Shown one piece after another: positions 1 to 8,492 of a stretch of DNA of 64,000 bases (position 1 is the stretch's first letter; each line of letters starts with the position of its first letter). The DNA lies in NCBI GenBank assembly GCA_030727405.1, contig JANRBR010000011.1, positions 36,399 through 100,398 of the forward strand, given 5' to 3'. Position numbers and translations under genes: made by a program. The notes under the pieces are model-generated. The model did no database searches. It was not told the DNA's origin and was given only the letters and a program-made list of their open reading frames with translations. Origin of the DNA: Crocinitomicaceae bacterium. Its GTDB lineage: Bacteria; Bacteroidota; Bacteroidia; Flavobacteriales_D; Crocinitomicaceae.

Positions 1-1635
1 TTAGAAAAATTTCTGGCTTTTGATAGCATTAACCAAAGTGGTTTGTCGGATAAATATGCTAGCCAAAAACAAGAGCTCACCATCATCTATGACGACTTGA
101 TTTTTCAACGAAGCCTGGTAGAAAATCCGGTTCCTTTTACTCCCAAAAAAGTGAATGGTGTAAGTTCTGAATTAGATGAGTACTTCCCCATGATTTCTCC
201 CGACAACGATTTGTTGTTTTACTCCAGAAAAGTAGATCGAACCAATTTGGGGGATATTGCCACAAATATTCAAGAGGAATTTACGATCTCGGAACGAGGA
301 AGCTCAGATGTGTTTTATACGCAAGGAGTTCCACTACCCCAACCGTTTAACAATGGAACGTTTCACAATTACGGTACAGCGTCCTTGTCCGTAGATAACC
401 GAGAAATGATTATTTGCGCTTGCAAAGGCGAAAAAGTATACAACAAAGATTATTTGAATTGTGACTTATATACGACAAGTTATACGCGCAGTGGAAAGGG
501 AGGAAATGATTTTAAATGGACTCCACTCGTTAATATGGGTCCAAACATCAATACAAAAGATGGCTGGGAAGCACAACCTTCTTTGTCTGCTGATGGAAAA
601 CTGCTTTTTTTCGCAACCTTACGCAAAGGCTCGCGCGACAACGACATTTATTATTCAGAGCGGCAGGAAGATGGATCATGGAGTGTCGCAAAACCATTCG
701 ACATAGTAAACACAGCAGCGAAAGATAAAAGTCCATTTTTTCACCAAGATGGCGAAACGCTGTATTTTGTTTCTTCCAGCACGAAGGACCGAAAAGGACT
801 GGGTGGACTTGATATTTTCTACATTCGCAAAGAAGGAAACGAATGGACCAAACCGAAAAACATCGGATATCCGATTAATTCTCCGCAAGATGAACTAGGA
901 CTTTTTGTCTCGACAAGTGGAAAAGTTGCTTATTACTCAACAGAAAAAGACGGAAATTGGAACATTTACGCCTTCGATTTATATGAAGAGGCGCGTCCAA
1001 AGGAAGTCGTTATTTTGCGAGGAGAATTAAAAGATGAGAATGGTAAAGCAGTGAGTGATGCTAGCATCGACATTACCTACAATGAAACTGGGGAAACGGT
1101 CAACTTTAAAGTTAATGCATCAGACGGGAAATATGCAGCAGTGGTTAAAGTAGATCAAAAGCAAGACATCACCCTTCAAGTCAATAAAGAGAACTTTGCC
1201 TTTCAAGCACAAACCGTATCCAGTGAACAATTAACGGATCAAACGAAACGACATGTGGACGTAAAACCCATGCAAATTGACAGTTTGATCGTCGGGAAAG
1301 CATATACCATTGCCGACATTCTTTACACCACGGATTCATATGAATTAAACAAAAGCGCAGAAGTGATCTTGAATGGATTTGCGAAGTATTTATTGTCCAA
1401 CACACATTTGAACATACGGATCAATGGTCATACGGACGATTTAGGAAGCGACGTAAGCAATTTAACCTTATCACAAGAGCGTTCAGAGGAGGTTAAGCGT
1501 TACCTTGTTTCAAAAGGCATTGATGAAAGTAGAATGACGGCCATCGGCTTCGGAGAAACCAAGCCAAAGGTGGCGAATACAGATGATGCTTCTCGAGCAA
1601 AAAATCGCCGCACTGAATTTGAATTAAGCGAATAG
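1..1635 (+). CDS. OmpA-family protein with PD40 propeller, PorE-like (5' end outside window)
   Basis: The frame is open from base 1, so the true start lies upstream and 544 residues are visible. Roughly residues 40-320 are PD40/TolB-like propeller blades (for example QPSLSADGKLLFFAT and KSPFFHQDGETLYFVSS). Residues about 345-420 form a carboxypeptidase-regulatory-like beta sandwich (LRGELKDENGKAVSDASI). Residues about 440-544 are an OmpA C-terminal peptidoglycan-binding domain with NGHTDDLG and LSQERSEEVKRYL. This order matches PorE-type proteins of type IX secretion/gliding Bacteroidota, where a TPR segment usually comes first; that part would be off the window. A periplasmic, cell-wall-anchored role is inferred from the family. 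Confidence 0.9.
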   Translation, partial: LEKFLAFDSINQSGLSDKYASQKQELTIIYDDLIFQRSLVENPVPFTPKKVNGVSSELDEYFPMISPDNDLLFYSRKVDRTNLGDIATNIQEEFTISERGSSDVFYTQGVPLPQPFNNGTFHNYGTASLSVDNREMIICACKGEKVYNKDYLNCDLYTTSYTRSGKGGNDFKWTPLVNMGPNINTKDGWEAQPSLSADGKLLFFATLRKGSRDNDIYYSERQEDGSWSVAKPFDIVNTAAKDKSPFFHQDGETLYFVSSSTKDRKGLGGLDIFYIRKEGNEWTKPKNIGYPINSPQDELGLFVSTSGKVAYYSTEKDGNWNIYAFDLYEEARPKEVVILRGELKDENGKAVSDASIDITYNETGETVNFKVNASDGKYAAVVKVDQKQDITLQVNKENFAFQAQTVSSEQLTDQTKRHVDVKPMQIDSLIVGKAYTIADILYTTDSYELNKSAEVILNGFAKYLLSNTHLNIRINGHTDDLGSDVSNLTLSQERSEEVKRYLVSKGIDESRMTAIGFGETKPKVANTDDASRAKNRRTEFELSE

Positions 1636-1640
1636 ACAAG

Positions 1641-1875
1641 AACCATCTATTTCACGCAAGAATCAAGAAAGGGCTTTTCCACAAGGTGTAATCAAGTTAT
1701 TGAATATAAACAAGGTAACATCTATCTATTTCAAGCCTGGATCGAGAAAGGACTTTTCCCACAAGATGTAATCAAGTTATTGGATATAAAAAAGGCAACA
1801 TCTATCTAATTCACGCAAGGATCGAGAAAAAGCTTTTCCATTAAGTGAAATCAAGTTATTGAGCATAAAAAAAGG
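1641..1875. repeat. ~80-bp tandem repeat, three degenerate copies
   Basis: Three adjacent copies begin near 1641, 1717 and 1797. Landmarks recur at constant spacing: AACATCTATCTA at 1717 and 1797 (degenerate at 1641), and ATCAAGTTATTG at 1691, 1771 and 1850. Copies 2 and 3 are the more similar by eye. The array fills the gap between the OmpA-family gene and the rplS terminator. There are no spacers, so it is not a CRISPR, and no continuous reading frame crosses it. Confidence 0.85.
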
Positions 1876-1892
1876 GACGTAAATACGTCCCT
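1867..1892 (-). terminator. Rho-independent terminator of rplS
   Basis: The perfect 8-bp stem AGGGACGT/ACGTCCCT (1873-1880 with 1885-1892) has a 4-nt loop. On the minus strand it is followed by a run of T (A-tract 1867-1872). It lies about 25 nt past the rplS stop. Confidence 0.9.
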
Positions 1893-1918
1893 CTTGAAAG
1901 CTATATGATTCCTGCAAA

Positions 1919-2275
1919 TTATGCAGTAAATTTCTTTTTCTCACGGATACGAGCTGATTTACCAGTACGCTCACGGAAGTAGAATATACGAGCTCTACGA
2001 ACAGCACCACGTTTCACGATGGTGATTCCATCAATAAATGGAGAGTTCACTGGAAAAATACGTTCAACACCGATATTTCCAGACATTTTACGAACAGTGA
2101 AGGTTTCAGTCGCACCATTTCCACGACGTTGTAAAACAACACCTTGAAACTGCTGGATACGCTCTTTGTTACCCTCAACAATTTTATAAGAAACAATTAC
2201 GGTATCTCCTGCACCGAAAACAGGCAATTCGTTTGCTACTGTTAGTTCTTTTTGGATTTCTCTAATAATGCTCAT
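1919..2275 (-). CDS. rplS: 50S ribosomal protein L19
   Basis: This is a structural protein of the large ribosomal subunit near the 30S interface. The 118-residue product starts [12 protein letters not shown] and carries the L19 core: [13 protein letters not shown], a [10 protein letters not shown] turn, [21 protein letters not shown], and the basic tail with [18 protein letters not shown]. The frame extends eight codons upstream to 2299, but the ATG at 2275 matches the family N-terminus. It is monocistronic here, with its own terminator downstream and a near-consensus -7 element (TAATATTGCACCC on the minus strand, about 2310-2320) upstream. Confidence 0.98.
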   Translation of the reverse strand: MSIIREIQKELTVANELPVFGAGDTVIVSYKIVEGNKERIQQFQGVVLQRRGNGATETFTVRKMSGNIGVERIFPVNSPFIDGITIVKRGAVRRARIFYFRERTGKSARIREKKKFTA

Positions 2276-2436
2276 TTCAATATTTTTTTTGCCGTTCAAA
2301 CAGAAACGGGGTGCAATATTAGTAATTTTTTCTGAATACTACCACTTTTTAAACAAATTTCTTGGTGATTTTTCGATAATGCTTGATTTTCATTTCGATA
2401 ACTCGCAAAGAGCATGGTTTCATTCACGAATTTCAG

Positions 2437-2853
2437 CTATAGGTATAAGGATAAGAGGATCACCATGAGTACGATCAAGGCATAAATAAAGACTAATTGT
2501 TTGTTGGATGAAGATGTTGATCGTTTCGCGGAACTTTGTTGTTTTTTGTTTTCGTAAATTTTCGGTTCTTGAGGCGCAATTGGCTTTGTTTTTACTTCAA
2601 GCTTTGGAATGAATCTTTCCCAAGAAAATGCTTCGTTCTGACCGAAATGAACACGGTCTCCTTTTTTCAATAATTGAAAGCCATTGAGCCTTCGATTGTT
2701 AATATAGGTTCCTTGTTCAGAACCCAAATCTGTAATGAAAACATTTCCATCCGTATCGCAGAACAATTCCAGGTGGTAAGGAGCAACATCGATGGACTTC
2801 ACGACGACCTGGTTATCTGCAGCACTACCAATACGAAGGTGAATTTTGTTCAT
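2437..2853 (-). CDS. FHA domain protein with C-terminal membrane anchor
   Basis: The 138-residue product has an N-terminal forkhead-associated phosphopeptide-binding fold: RIGSAADNQVVV, HLELFCDTDG, and SEQGTYINNRRL followed by LKKGDRVHFGQ. A Lys/Ser-rich linker leads to a single C-terminal transmembrane helix (VFIYALIVLMVILLSLYL), so the FHA domain should face the cytoplasm. The open frame begins at a TTG at 2880, but that TTG is part of a TATCTTTG -7 promoter element, so the ATG at 2853 is taken as the start. The binding partner is unknown; no kinase is adjacent. Confidence 0.85.
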   Translation of the reverse strand: MNKIHLRIGSAADNQVVVKSIDVAPYHLELFCDTDGNVFITDLGSEQGTYINNRRLNGFQLLKKGDRVHFGQNEAFSWERFIPKLEVKTKPIAPQEPKIYENKKQQSSAKRSTSSSNKQLVFIYALIVLMVILLSLYL

Positions 2854-2877
2854 GTTGTTGAAATCTATTGATGTTAT

Positions 2878-2885
2878 CAAAGATA
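2878..2885 (-). promoter_or_regulatory. -7 element of the FHA gene
   Basis: TATCTTTG on the minus strand matches the Bacteroidota -7 consensus TAnnTTTG and lies 24 nt before the ATG at 2853. It rules out the overlapping TTG at 2880 as the start. Confidence 0.65.
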
Positions 2886-2991
2886 CAAAATCGGTGAATA
2901 CGATTAATCTAAATTCAAAAAGTTCTAAATGACAAGAATAATTGACAAAAAAAATGCCTTTTCGTTAATAAGTTCCTTCTTGAAAATGTGA

Positions 2992-3024
2992 TTTGAATCG
3001 GAACATCTCGTAATTTTATCTTTC
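2992..3024 (+). promoter_or_regulatory. Probable promoter of the parA operon
   Basis: TTTG (2992-2995) is followed after 21 nt by TATCTTTC (3017-3024), one base from TAnnTTTG. The element sits 11 nt before the parA ATG. Confidence 0.5.
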
Positions 3025-3035
3025 AGAAAAATCGA

Positions 3036-3848
3036 ATGGGAAAAATTATAGCAATAGCGAATCAAAAAGGCGGCGTTGGAAAGACAACCACTACCATTAA
3101 TCTTGGTGGGTGTTTAGGTGTGTTGGAGTACAAAACGCTTATTGTGGATGCTGACCCTCAAGCAAATTCAACTTCAGGGACAGGATTTGACCCTAAAAAT
3201 GTTCGAAACATCTACGATTGTTTGGTCAATGGAATTCATCCCAAAGATGTGATCTTGAATACGAGTAATCCCAATTTGGATGTCTTGCCTTCTCATTTGG
3301 ATTTGGTTGGGGCGGAATTGGAGATGATCAATCTTCCAAACAGGGAATATTTGTTGAAAAGCACATTGGAAAAGGTGAAGGACGACTACGATTTCATTCT
3401 CATCGATTGTTCACCATCGCTTGGATTGATTACGGTTAATTCCCTTGTCGCAGCGGATTCCGTGATGATTCCCGTTCAATGTGAGTATTTTGCATTGGAA
3501 GGATTGAGTAAATTACTGAATACGATTAAAATTGTTCAAGGTCGTTTGAATCCAAGTTTGGAAATTGAAGGCATGCTATTAACGATGTACGATACGCGTT
3601 TGCGTTTGGCGAACCAAGTAGTGGATGAAGTCAAAACGCATTTTCAAGAATTGGTTTTTGACACCGTGATTCATCGAAATACGACTTTGAGTGAAGCTTC
3701 TAGTCATGGTTCGACGGTCATTATGCACGATGCATCTTCCAAAGGATCTATTAATTACCTTAACTTTGCGCGTGAATTGTTGCAGAAAAACGATTTAACC
3801 AAAATTGGGAACGACGATAAAATAATTGAAATTGATCATGAGCTCTAA
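3036..3848 (+). CDS. parA: ParA/Soj chromosome-partitioning ATPase
   Basis: This cytoplasmic ATPase segregates the chromosome origin together with ParB. Its 270 residues open with the deviant Walker A motif KGGVGKTTT at 11-19, followed by VDADPQAN and the Walker B-like DFILIDCSPSLG. The length is typical of chromosomal ParA. parB follows with an 11-nt overlap, so the two are translationally coupled. The downstream DUF5683-dapB-lepB genes run in the same direction, a neighbourhood often seen in Bacteroidota chromosomes, so this is the chromosomal pair and not a plasmid system. Confidence 0.97.
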   Translation: MGKIIAIANQKGGVGKTTTTINLGGCLGVLEYKTLIVDADPQANSTSGTGFDPKNVRNIYDCLVNGIHPKDVILNTSNPNLDVLPSHLDLVGAELEMINLPNREYLLKSTLEKVKDDYDFILIDCSPSLGLITVNSLVAADSVMIPVQCEYFALEGLSKLLNTIKIVQGRLNPSLEIEGMLLTMYDTRLRLANQVVDEVKTHFQELVFDTVIHRNTTLSEASSHGSTVIMHDASSKGSINYLNFARELLQKNDLTKIGNDDKIIEIDHEL

Positions 3849-4725
3849 TCCGAAAAAGCAACCCGCATTAGGACGTGGCTTAAGTGCCTTGTTGCAAAAT
3901 TCAGAAACCGACATTACTTCGATGAATGGGGCTACGGTTGGATCTGTTTCCATGATTAACATTCAACACATTGAAGCCAATCCGTTCAATCCAAGAACCC
4001 ATTTTGAAAAAGAAGCATTGGAAGAGTTGCGCATGTCCATTTTAACACATGGAATCATCCAACCCTTAACCGTTCGTAAACTGGGTCGAGACCGCTATCA
4101 GTTAATCTCTGGTGAACGAAGGTTCCGAGCTTCGCAATTGGCTGGTCTCACCGAAGTACCGGCTTACATACGAATTGCCAATGATCAGACCATGCTTGAG
4201 ATGGCCTTGGTGGAAAACATTCAACGCGAGGATTTAAATGCCATTGAGGTTGCGATTTCATATGAGCGCTTGCTGGATGAGTGTAAATTAACGCAAGAAC
4301 AACTAAGTGAAAAGGTCGCTAAATCGCGTTCTTCTATCGCGAATCACATTCGATTATTGAAGTTACCGGCAAGCATTCAAGCAGGTGTTCGAGATCAAAA
4401 AATCAGCATGGGTCATGCGCGTGCATTGCTCAGTATTACGGATGAACAGGAACAATTAAACGCTTACCAGCAAATTATTGACGAAGCACTATCTGTTCGT
4501 GCAGTGGAACTCATGGTAAAGCCTGCATCTAATAATGGTCAAACAACTACCAAAAAACCAAAAATTGGCTTAAGCAATACAGAACAAGTCTTTACAGCCT
4601 TTTTAAGTGATAAATTAGGCGCAAAAGTTTCGATTGATAAAACAGATTCGGGAAAAGGAAAAGTACAGGTTCATTTCTCAACAGAAGCAGAGTTAAACCG
4701 CGTGATGGCACTTTTGAAAAAATAA
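3838..4725 (+). CDS. parB: ParB/Spo0J chromosome-partitioning protein
   Basis: This protein binds parS sites and stimulates ParA. The 295-residue product starts with the typical KQPALGRGLSALL segment (ParA-contacting N-terminus). It continues with ANPFNPRTHFEKEALEEL and the CTPase box GERRFRAS, then the ENIQREDLNAIE segment and a helix-turn-helix (TQEQLSEKVAKSRSSIANH), ending in a dimerisation region. The ATG at 3838 inside the parA end is chosen over the upstream TTG at 3826. Its TAA overlaps the next ATG by one base. Confidence 0.97.
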   Translation: MSSNPKKQPALGRGLSALLQNSETDITSMNGATVGSVSMINIQHIEANPFNPRTHFEKEALEELRMSILTHGIIQPLTVRKLGRDRYQLISGERRFRASQLAGLTEVPAYIRIANDQTMLEMALVENIQREDLNAIEVAISYERLLDECKLTQEQLSEKVAKSRSSIANHIRLLKLPASIQAGVRDQKISMGHARALLSITDEQEQLNAYQQIIDEALSVRAVELMVKPASNNGQTTTKKPKIGLSNTEQVFTAFLSDKLGAKVSIDKTDSGKGKVQVHFSTEAELNRVMALLKK

Positions 4726-5267
4726 TGTCACGCATCCTGTTCCTTTTTGTTTTCGTTAGTTTCCATTCTTGGTCTCAACCAATCATAAAAAAGGATTCTA
4801 TCTTTCCTGAATACAAAAAAGTCATGCTTTATTCAGCTGTGCTTCCAGGTTCTGGACAGATCTACAATAGCATTCACCGAGAAAATGGTCCTAAACATGC
4901 GTATTGGAAAGTTCCAATCATTTATGCTGCTTTGGGAACTGCAGGTTATTTCCTAACCGTGAACAACCAAACACAGAAATCGTTAAAAACGGAGTATCAA
5001 TACCGTATGGTCAATGGCAGCAATCTGGATCCGAAATGGGCCATTTACGACGATGCCGCTGTATTGAGTTTATACCAATCCTACTTGAACAAACGCGACA
5101 TGTCGATTCTTGGATGTGCTGCTGTTTACTTTATTCAAATCGCTGAAGCGGGTGTCGAAGCCCATTTTTTACACTTCGACGTAAGTGACAAGCTCAGTAT
5201 TCAAGCGAATCCAACCTTTTTCGGTCCAACTTCTGCTGGAATTCATTTAAAGTTTCAGTTTCATTAA
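4725..5267 (+). CDS. DUF5683 membrane protein
   Basis: The 180-residue protein has a cleavable-looking signal peptide (MSRILFLFVFVSFHSWSQ) and the DUF5683 signature SAVLPGSGQIYN, then hydrophobic segments around residues 60-75 and 125-140. The function of the family is unknown. It commonly follows parB in Bacteroidota; here its ATG overlaps the parB TAA (TAATG), so it is co-translated with parAB. A cell-envelope location is inferred from the signal peptide. Confidence 0.8.
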   Translation: MSRILFLFVFVSFHSWSQPIIKKDSIFPEYKKVMLYSAVLPGSGQIYNSIHRENGPKHAYWKVPIIYAALGTAGYFLTVNNQTQKSLKTEYQYRMVNGSNLDPKWAIYDDAAVLSLYQSYLNKRDMSILGCAAVYFIQIAEAGVEAHFLHFDVSDKLSIQANPTFFGPTSAGIHLKFQFH

Positions 5268-5278
5268 GGTGAAAAACG

Positions 5279-5286
5279 TATTTTTG
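5279..5286 (+). promoter_or_regulatory. Possible -7 element before dapB
   Basis: TATTTTTG fits TAnnTTTG and ends five bases before the dapB ATG, which would give a nearly leaderless transcript. No clear -33 element is visible. Confidence 0.35.
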
Positions 5287-5291
5287 TTCCT

Positions 5292-6002
5292 ATGAAGATT
5301 GGTTTAATTGGTTATGGTAAAATGGGACAAGCAATCGAAGCCATTGCTTTGGAACGCGGACATGAAATTACTGGAATCGTGAATCGAACGCATTACATCG
5401 ATGAATTCAATTGGAATGATGTTGATGTAGCCATTGAATTTACAAAACCAGATTTAGCCATACCACACATTCAAAGTTGCCTTCAAAATCATGTGCCCAT
5501 CGTCGTTGGAACGACCGCATGGCAACAAGAACTTCCAAAGGTCGAGGAACTTGTAAAAACCCACAATGGATCCTTACTTCATGCAAGTAATTTTAGTATT
5601 GGTGTCAATATTTTCTTCGAAATCAATCGAAAACTTGCTGAAATCATGAACCGACATCCGGAATACAAAGTGAGCATGGAAGAAATTCACCATGTGCAAA
5701 AACTGGACGCTCCGAGTGGAACTGCGGTCAGTTTAGCCAATGACATACTTGCCATACACGACGAATACAACGCTTGGAACTTAGCATCAGAGCCTAGCCG
5801 TGAAAACAGTATTTCGATCAAAGCGATACGAGAACCAAATGTTCCTGGAACACATGAAGTAAGTTACGAGTCAGAAATTGACCTCATTCGCATTGAACAC
5901 ATTGCCCATAATCGCAAAGGATTTGCTTTGGGCGCCGTATTAGCCGCTGAATTCCTTGCGGGCAAAAAAGGAATCTTTACCATGAAAGACGTTTTAAAAT
6001 AA
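5292..6002 (+). CDS. dapB: 4-hydroxy-tetrahydrodipicolinate reductase
   Basis: This enzyme reduces the dihydrodipicolinate precursor with NAD(P)H in lysine and diaminopimelate synthesis. The 236-residue product has an N-terminal Rossmann motif (GLIGYGKMGQAI) and the catalytic segment EEIHHVQKLDAPSGTA, with the His pair and Lys of the family. It is somewhat shorter than the ~270-residue E. coli enzyme, as is usual in Bacteroidota. It sits 24 nt after the DUF5683 gene and 7 nt before lepB, so it is probably part of the parAB-lepB run. Confidence 0.96.
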   Translation: MKIGLIGYGKMGQAIEAIALERGHEITGIVNRTHYIDEFNWNDVDVAIEFTKPDLAIPHIQSCLQNHVPIVVGTTAWQQELPKVEELVKTHNGSLLHASNFSIGVNIFFEINRKLAEIMNRHPEYKVSMEEIHHVQKLDAPSGTAVSLANDILAIHDEYNAWNLASEPSRENSISIKAIREPNVPGTHEVSYESEIDLIRIEHIAHNRKGFALGAVLAAEFLAGKKGIFTMKDVLK

Positions 6003-6009
6003 GCACATT

Positions 6010-7893
6010 ATGAGTTTTTTCTATTTCTATTTACTGATTTTAGTTCACCCCTACTTAGCGATGTGGTGGAAGAGTTTCCCTAAAGCTGGACGTCAATCTT
6101 GGGAGGCTTTGATTCCTGGTTACAATTATTACGTGGTTTATAAAATCACTTCTAACAAGCCGTGGTGGTCATTGTTACTCTTATTTCCTGGAGTGCATTT
6201 AGCGATGTGGATGGTAGCCAATGTGAGCTACATTCGTCGTTTTGGCTATTTTTCATTTACCGATACTTTGCAAGGGATTTTCTTCCCTTACCTGATCAGT
6301 GCTAAAATTGCCAATTCAGAATCCACTTTTGGAAACGAAACTAATTGGTCAAACTCACGAGAAGTCGAAATTAGAAAATGGGGAGATCACATTGTGCTTT
6401 TCATGTGCCTGCCTGTGATCGGACATATTTTTGCTTTAGGATTTGACTTGGTTAGCCGAGACAAGCCAGGAGAAAAAACGCGTGTAAAAGAATGGGGAGA
6501 CTCTTTTTTGTGGGCCTTAGTAGCAGCTAGCGTAATTCGCACCTATGTTTTTGAACCGTTTCAGATTCCGACAGGATCGATGGAGAAAACCATGCTTGTT
6601 GGTGACTTTTTGTTTGTAAACAAATTGGCTTACGGTCCAAAAGTTCCAGTGACACCCCTCTCCTATCCTTTGGTTCACAACATTGTGCCCTTTGTAAACA
6701 TTAAATCCTATACCACTTTTGAGAAGGGAACCTATACAAGGCTTCCGGGCTATCGTTCCATCAAACGCAACGATGTGGTTGTCTTCAACTATCCTTCTGG
6801 TGACACTGCCATTGTTGATCCACGCACTCCAAATGGCTTAATGGGACATGATTACCATGGAATCGTTAACGAAGAGGCGCGCTACTTATTCGAGACTTCT
6901 GGAGAAATTCAGTCGAAGGTGAGTCAAATGAAAAGTTTGTTGCAACAACGCAATATGCCGACGCAACAAATCGACAGCACCATTAGCGAACAATTGTATA
7001 GCTTATTTATTGAAACGCATGAAAGCTGGAAAAAGAAAGCACGTGCGAAACTTGCTTCCGGGGAATTTCCAGGCGGACCAGAAAGCCATGAAGGCTTGCC
7101 TGCGAAACATGGTGGACTGACATTCAGACCGGTGGACAAACGAGAAAACTACATCAAACGCTGCGTTGGCGTACCAGGTGATGTGTTGCGCGTTGAAAAT
7201 TCCGTACTCTATGTGAACGGAAATCCATCGAAAATCACCGAGGGACAATGTTTAAAATACATGATTGAAAAATCAAAAGTGCAGTTCCCGTCTGTCAATG
7301 AAATGTTAACGCGTTATGGTTTAGAAAACGCACCTGATGGTAGTCGAACGGATTATGAAAACAGGGAACCTGAATACTATTACTTGACACTGACTAAAGG
7401 AGAAAAAGCGCGCATTGAAAAGGATTTTCACATCAAACTATCCGTTTTCTTAATGCCCGCATACCGTCAACAAAAGGGGTATAAACCAAGTTCAATGGAA
7501 CGCATTGCGAACTTAAGTTATTTCCCGAAGGACTTTAACGTGAACAATACACCAACGAACTTTCAAGAATTCCGTGTTCCGCGTAAAGGACAGCGCATCA
7601 AATTAACTGCTGCAAACATTCCTTGGTACCGACGCATCATTACGGCATACGAAGGTCATCAATTAAAAGAAACGAAAGCAGGGATATTTATCGACGGTAA
7701 GAAAACAAGCACTTATACGTTTGGCATGAACTATTATTGGCTCATGGGGGATAACCGTTACAATTCAGCAGATTCACGCGTTTGGGGATTTGTACCAGAA
7801 GACCACATTGTTGGACGAGCTTCGATTGTTTGGTTTTCAAAAAGTGCCTATATGGGAATCCGTTGGAACCGCATTTTGAAAATGATTGATTAA
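6010..7893 (+). CDS. lepB: Signal peptidase I with N-terminal DUF5684 region
   Basis: This membrane protease removes signal peptides from exported proteins. The 627-residue product starts with hydrophobic segments and a DUF5684-like stretch (GRQSWEALIPGYNYYVVYKI), then another membrane helix before the catalytic domain. The nucleophile is Ser190 in IPTGSMEKTM and the general base Lys383 in YIKRCVGVPGDVL. Box E is GDNRYNSADSR near residue 578. The Ser-Lys separation of about 190 residues and the similar gap to box E are far larger than in E. coli LepB (about 55), showing two large insertions. Its TAA overlaps the next ATG (TAATG). Confidence 0.95.
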   Translation: MSFFYFYLLILVHPYLAMWWKSFPKAGRQSWEALIPGYNYYVVYKITSNKPWWSLLLLFPGVHLAMWMVANVSYIRRFGYFSFTDTLQGIFFPYLISAKIANSESTFGNETNWSNSREVEIRKWGDHIVLFMCLPVIGHIFALGFDLVSRDKPGEKTRVKEWGDSFLWALVAASVIRTYVFEPFQIPTGSMEKTMLVGDFLFVNKLAYGPKVPVTPLSYPLVHNIVPFVNIKSYTTFEKGTYTRLPGYRSIKRNDVVVFNYPSGDTAIVDPRTPNGLMGHDYHGIVNEEARYLFETSGEIQSKVSQMKSLLQQRNMPTQQIDSTISEQLYSLFIETHESWKKKARAKLASGEFPGGPESHEGLPAKHGGLTFRPVDKRENYIKRCVGVPGDVLRVENSVLYVNGNPSKITEGQCLKYMIEKSKVQFPSVNEMLTRYGLENAPDGSRTDYENREPEYYYLTLTKGEKARIEKDFHIKLSVFLMPAYRQQKGYKPSSMERIANLSYFPKDFNVNNTPTNFQEFRVPRKGQRIKLTAANIPWYRRIITAYEGHQLKETKAGIFIDGKKTSTYTFGMNYYWLMGDNRYNSADSRVWGFVPEDHIVGRASIVWFSKSAYMGIRWNRILKMID

Positions 7894-8492
7894 TGACTGT
7901 TATTCCAACAGCCTATTTTCCTTCCATCCATTATTTGCGCACCTATTTCACTACGAAGGAGGTGTTGATAGAATGGCACGAACATTTTCAAAAACAAAGC
8001 ATTCGCACCCGATGTGAAATACTCACAGGAAATGGAACCTTGCGCTTGAGCATCCCAACGATGCACGAGCGTGGTAAAAAGATCCCCTTGAAAAACGTAC
8101 AAATTGATCATTCTGGAACCTGGAAAAAAGACCATTGGCGTGCCATTCAAAGTGCCTATGCCCTTGCACCCTATTTTGAGGATTATTCGAATGAGGTAAA
8201 AGAAATTATTTTCTCAGAGGACATTTTTTTATGGGAAAAGAACGAGCGTTGCCTTCGCCTTATTTCCGCTGTTTTAGAAATAGACAAGCCGATACGTTAT
8301 ACAGATTCCTTCCAGGGGATAAGTGGCGATCAATCTAAAAACGCTTTTTTACAACGCGACGAATGGAAATTACCTATTTACCAACAGGTATTTTCCTATG
8401 ATCAGGATTTTACCCCCAATTTATCCATGATTGATTTGTTGTTCAATGAAGGTCCTTTTATCCGGAATTGGATTTTAACGACCGAAAATTAA
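7893..8492 (+). CDS. WbqC-like family protein
   Basis: The 199-residue product resembles the WbqC-like family: the N-terminal TAYFPSIHYLRTYF segment and the WKKDHWRAIQSAYALAPYFEDY block are characteristic. WbqC proteins occur in some O-antigen clusters, but the biochemical role is not established; in Bacteroidota the gene frequently follows lepB. It overlaps lepB by one base, and its 3' end overlaps the convergent propeller gene by 18 nt. Confidence 0.85.
   Translation: MTVIPTAYFPSIHYLRTYFTTKEVLIEWHEHFQKQSIRTRCEILTGNGTLRLSIPTMHERGKKIPLKNVQIDHSGTWKKDHWRAIQSAYALAPYFEDYSNEVKEIIFSEDIFLWEKNERCLRLISAVLEIDKPIRYTDSFQGISGDQSKNAFLQRDEWKLPIYQQVFSYDQDFTPNLSMIDLLFNEGPFIRNWILTTEN

Noticed and set aside
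43..45. TTG at 43 as the start of the OmpA-family gene
   Set aside because: The frame is open to the window edge and the family has an upstream domain, so the gene is truncated by the window rather than starting here.
1641..1875. Possible CRISPR array
   Set aside because: Units are ~80 nt, degenerate and contiguous, with no spacers, and no cas genes are present.
3036..4725. Plasmid-type partition locus or replication origin
   Set aside because: The neighbours are chromosomal housekeeping genes, and I found no sequence resembling the parS palindrome or DnaA-box clusters nearby.
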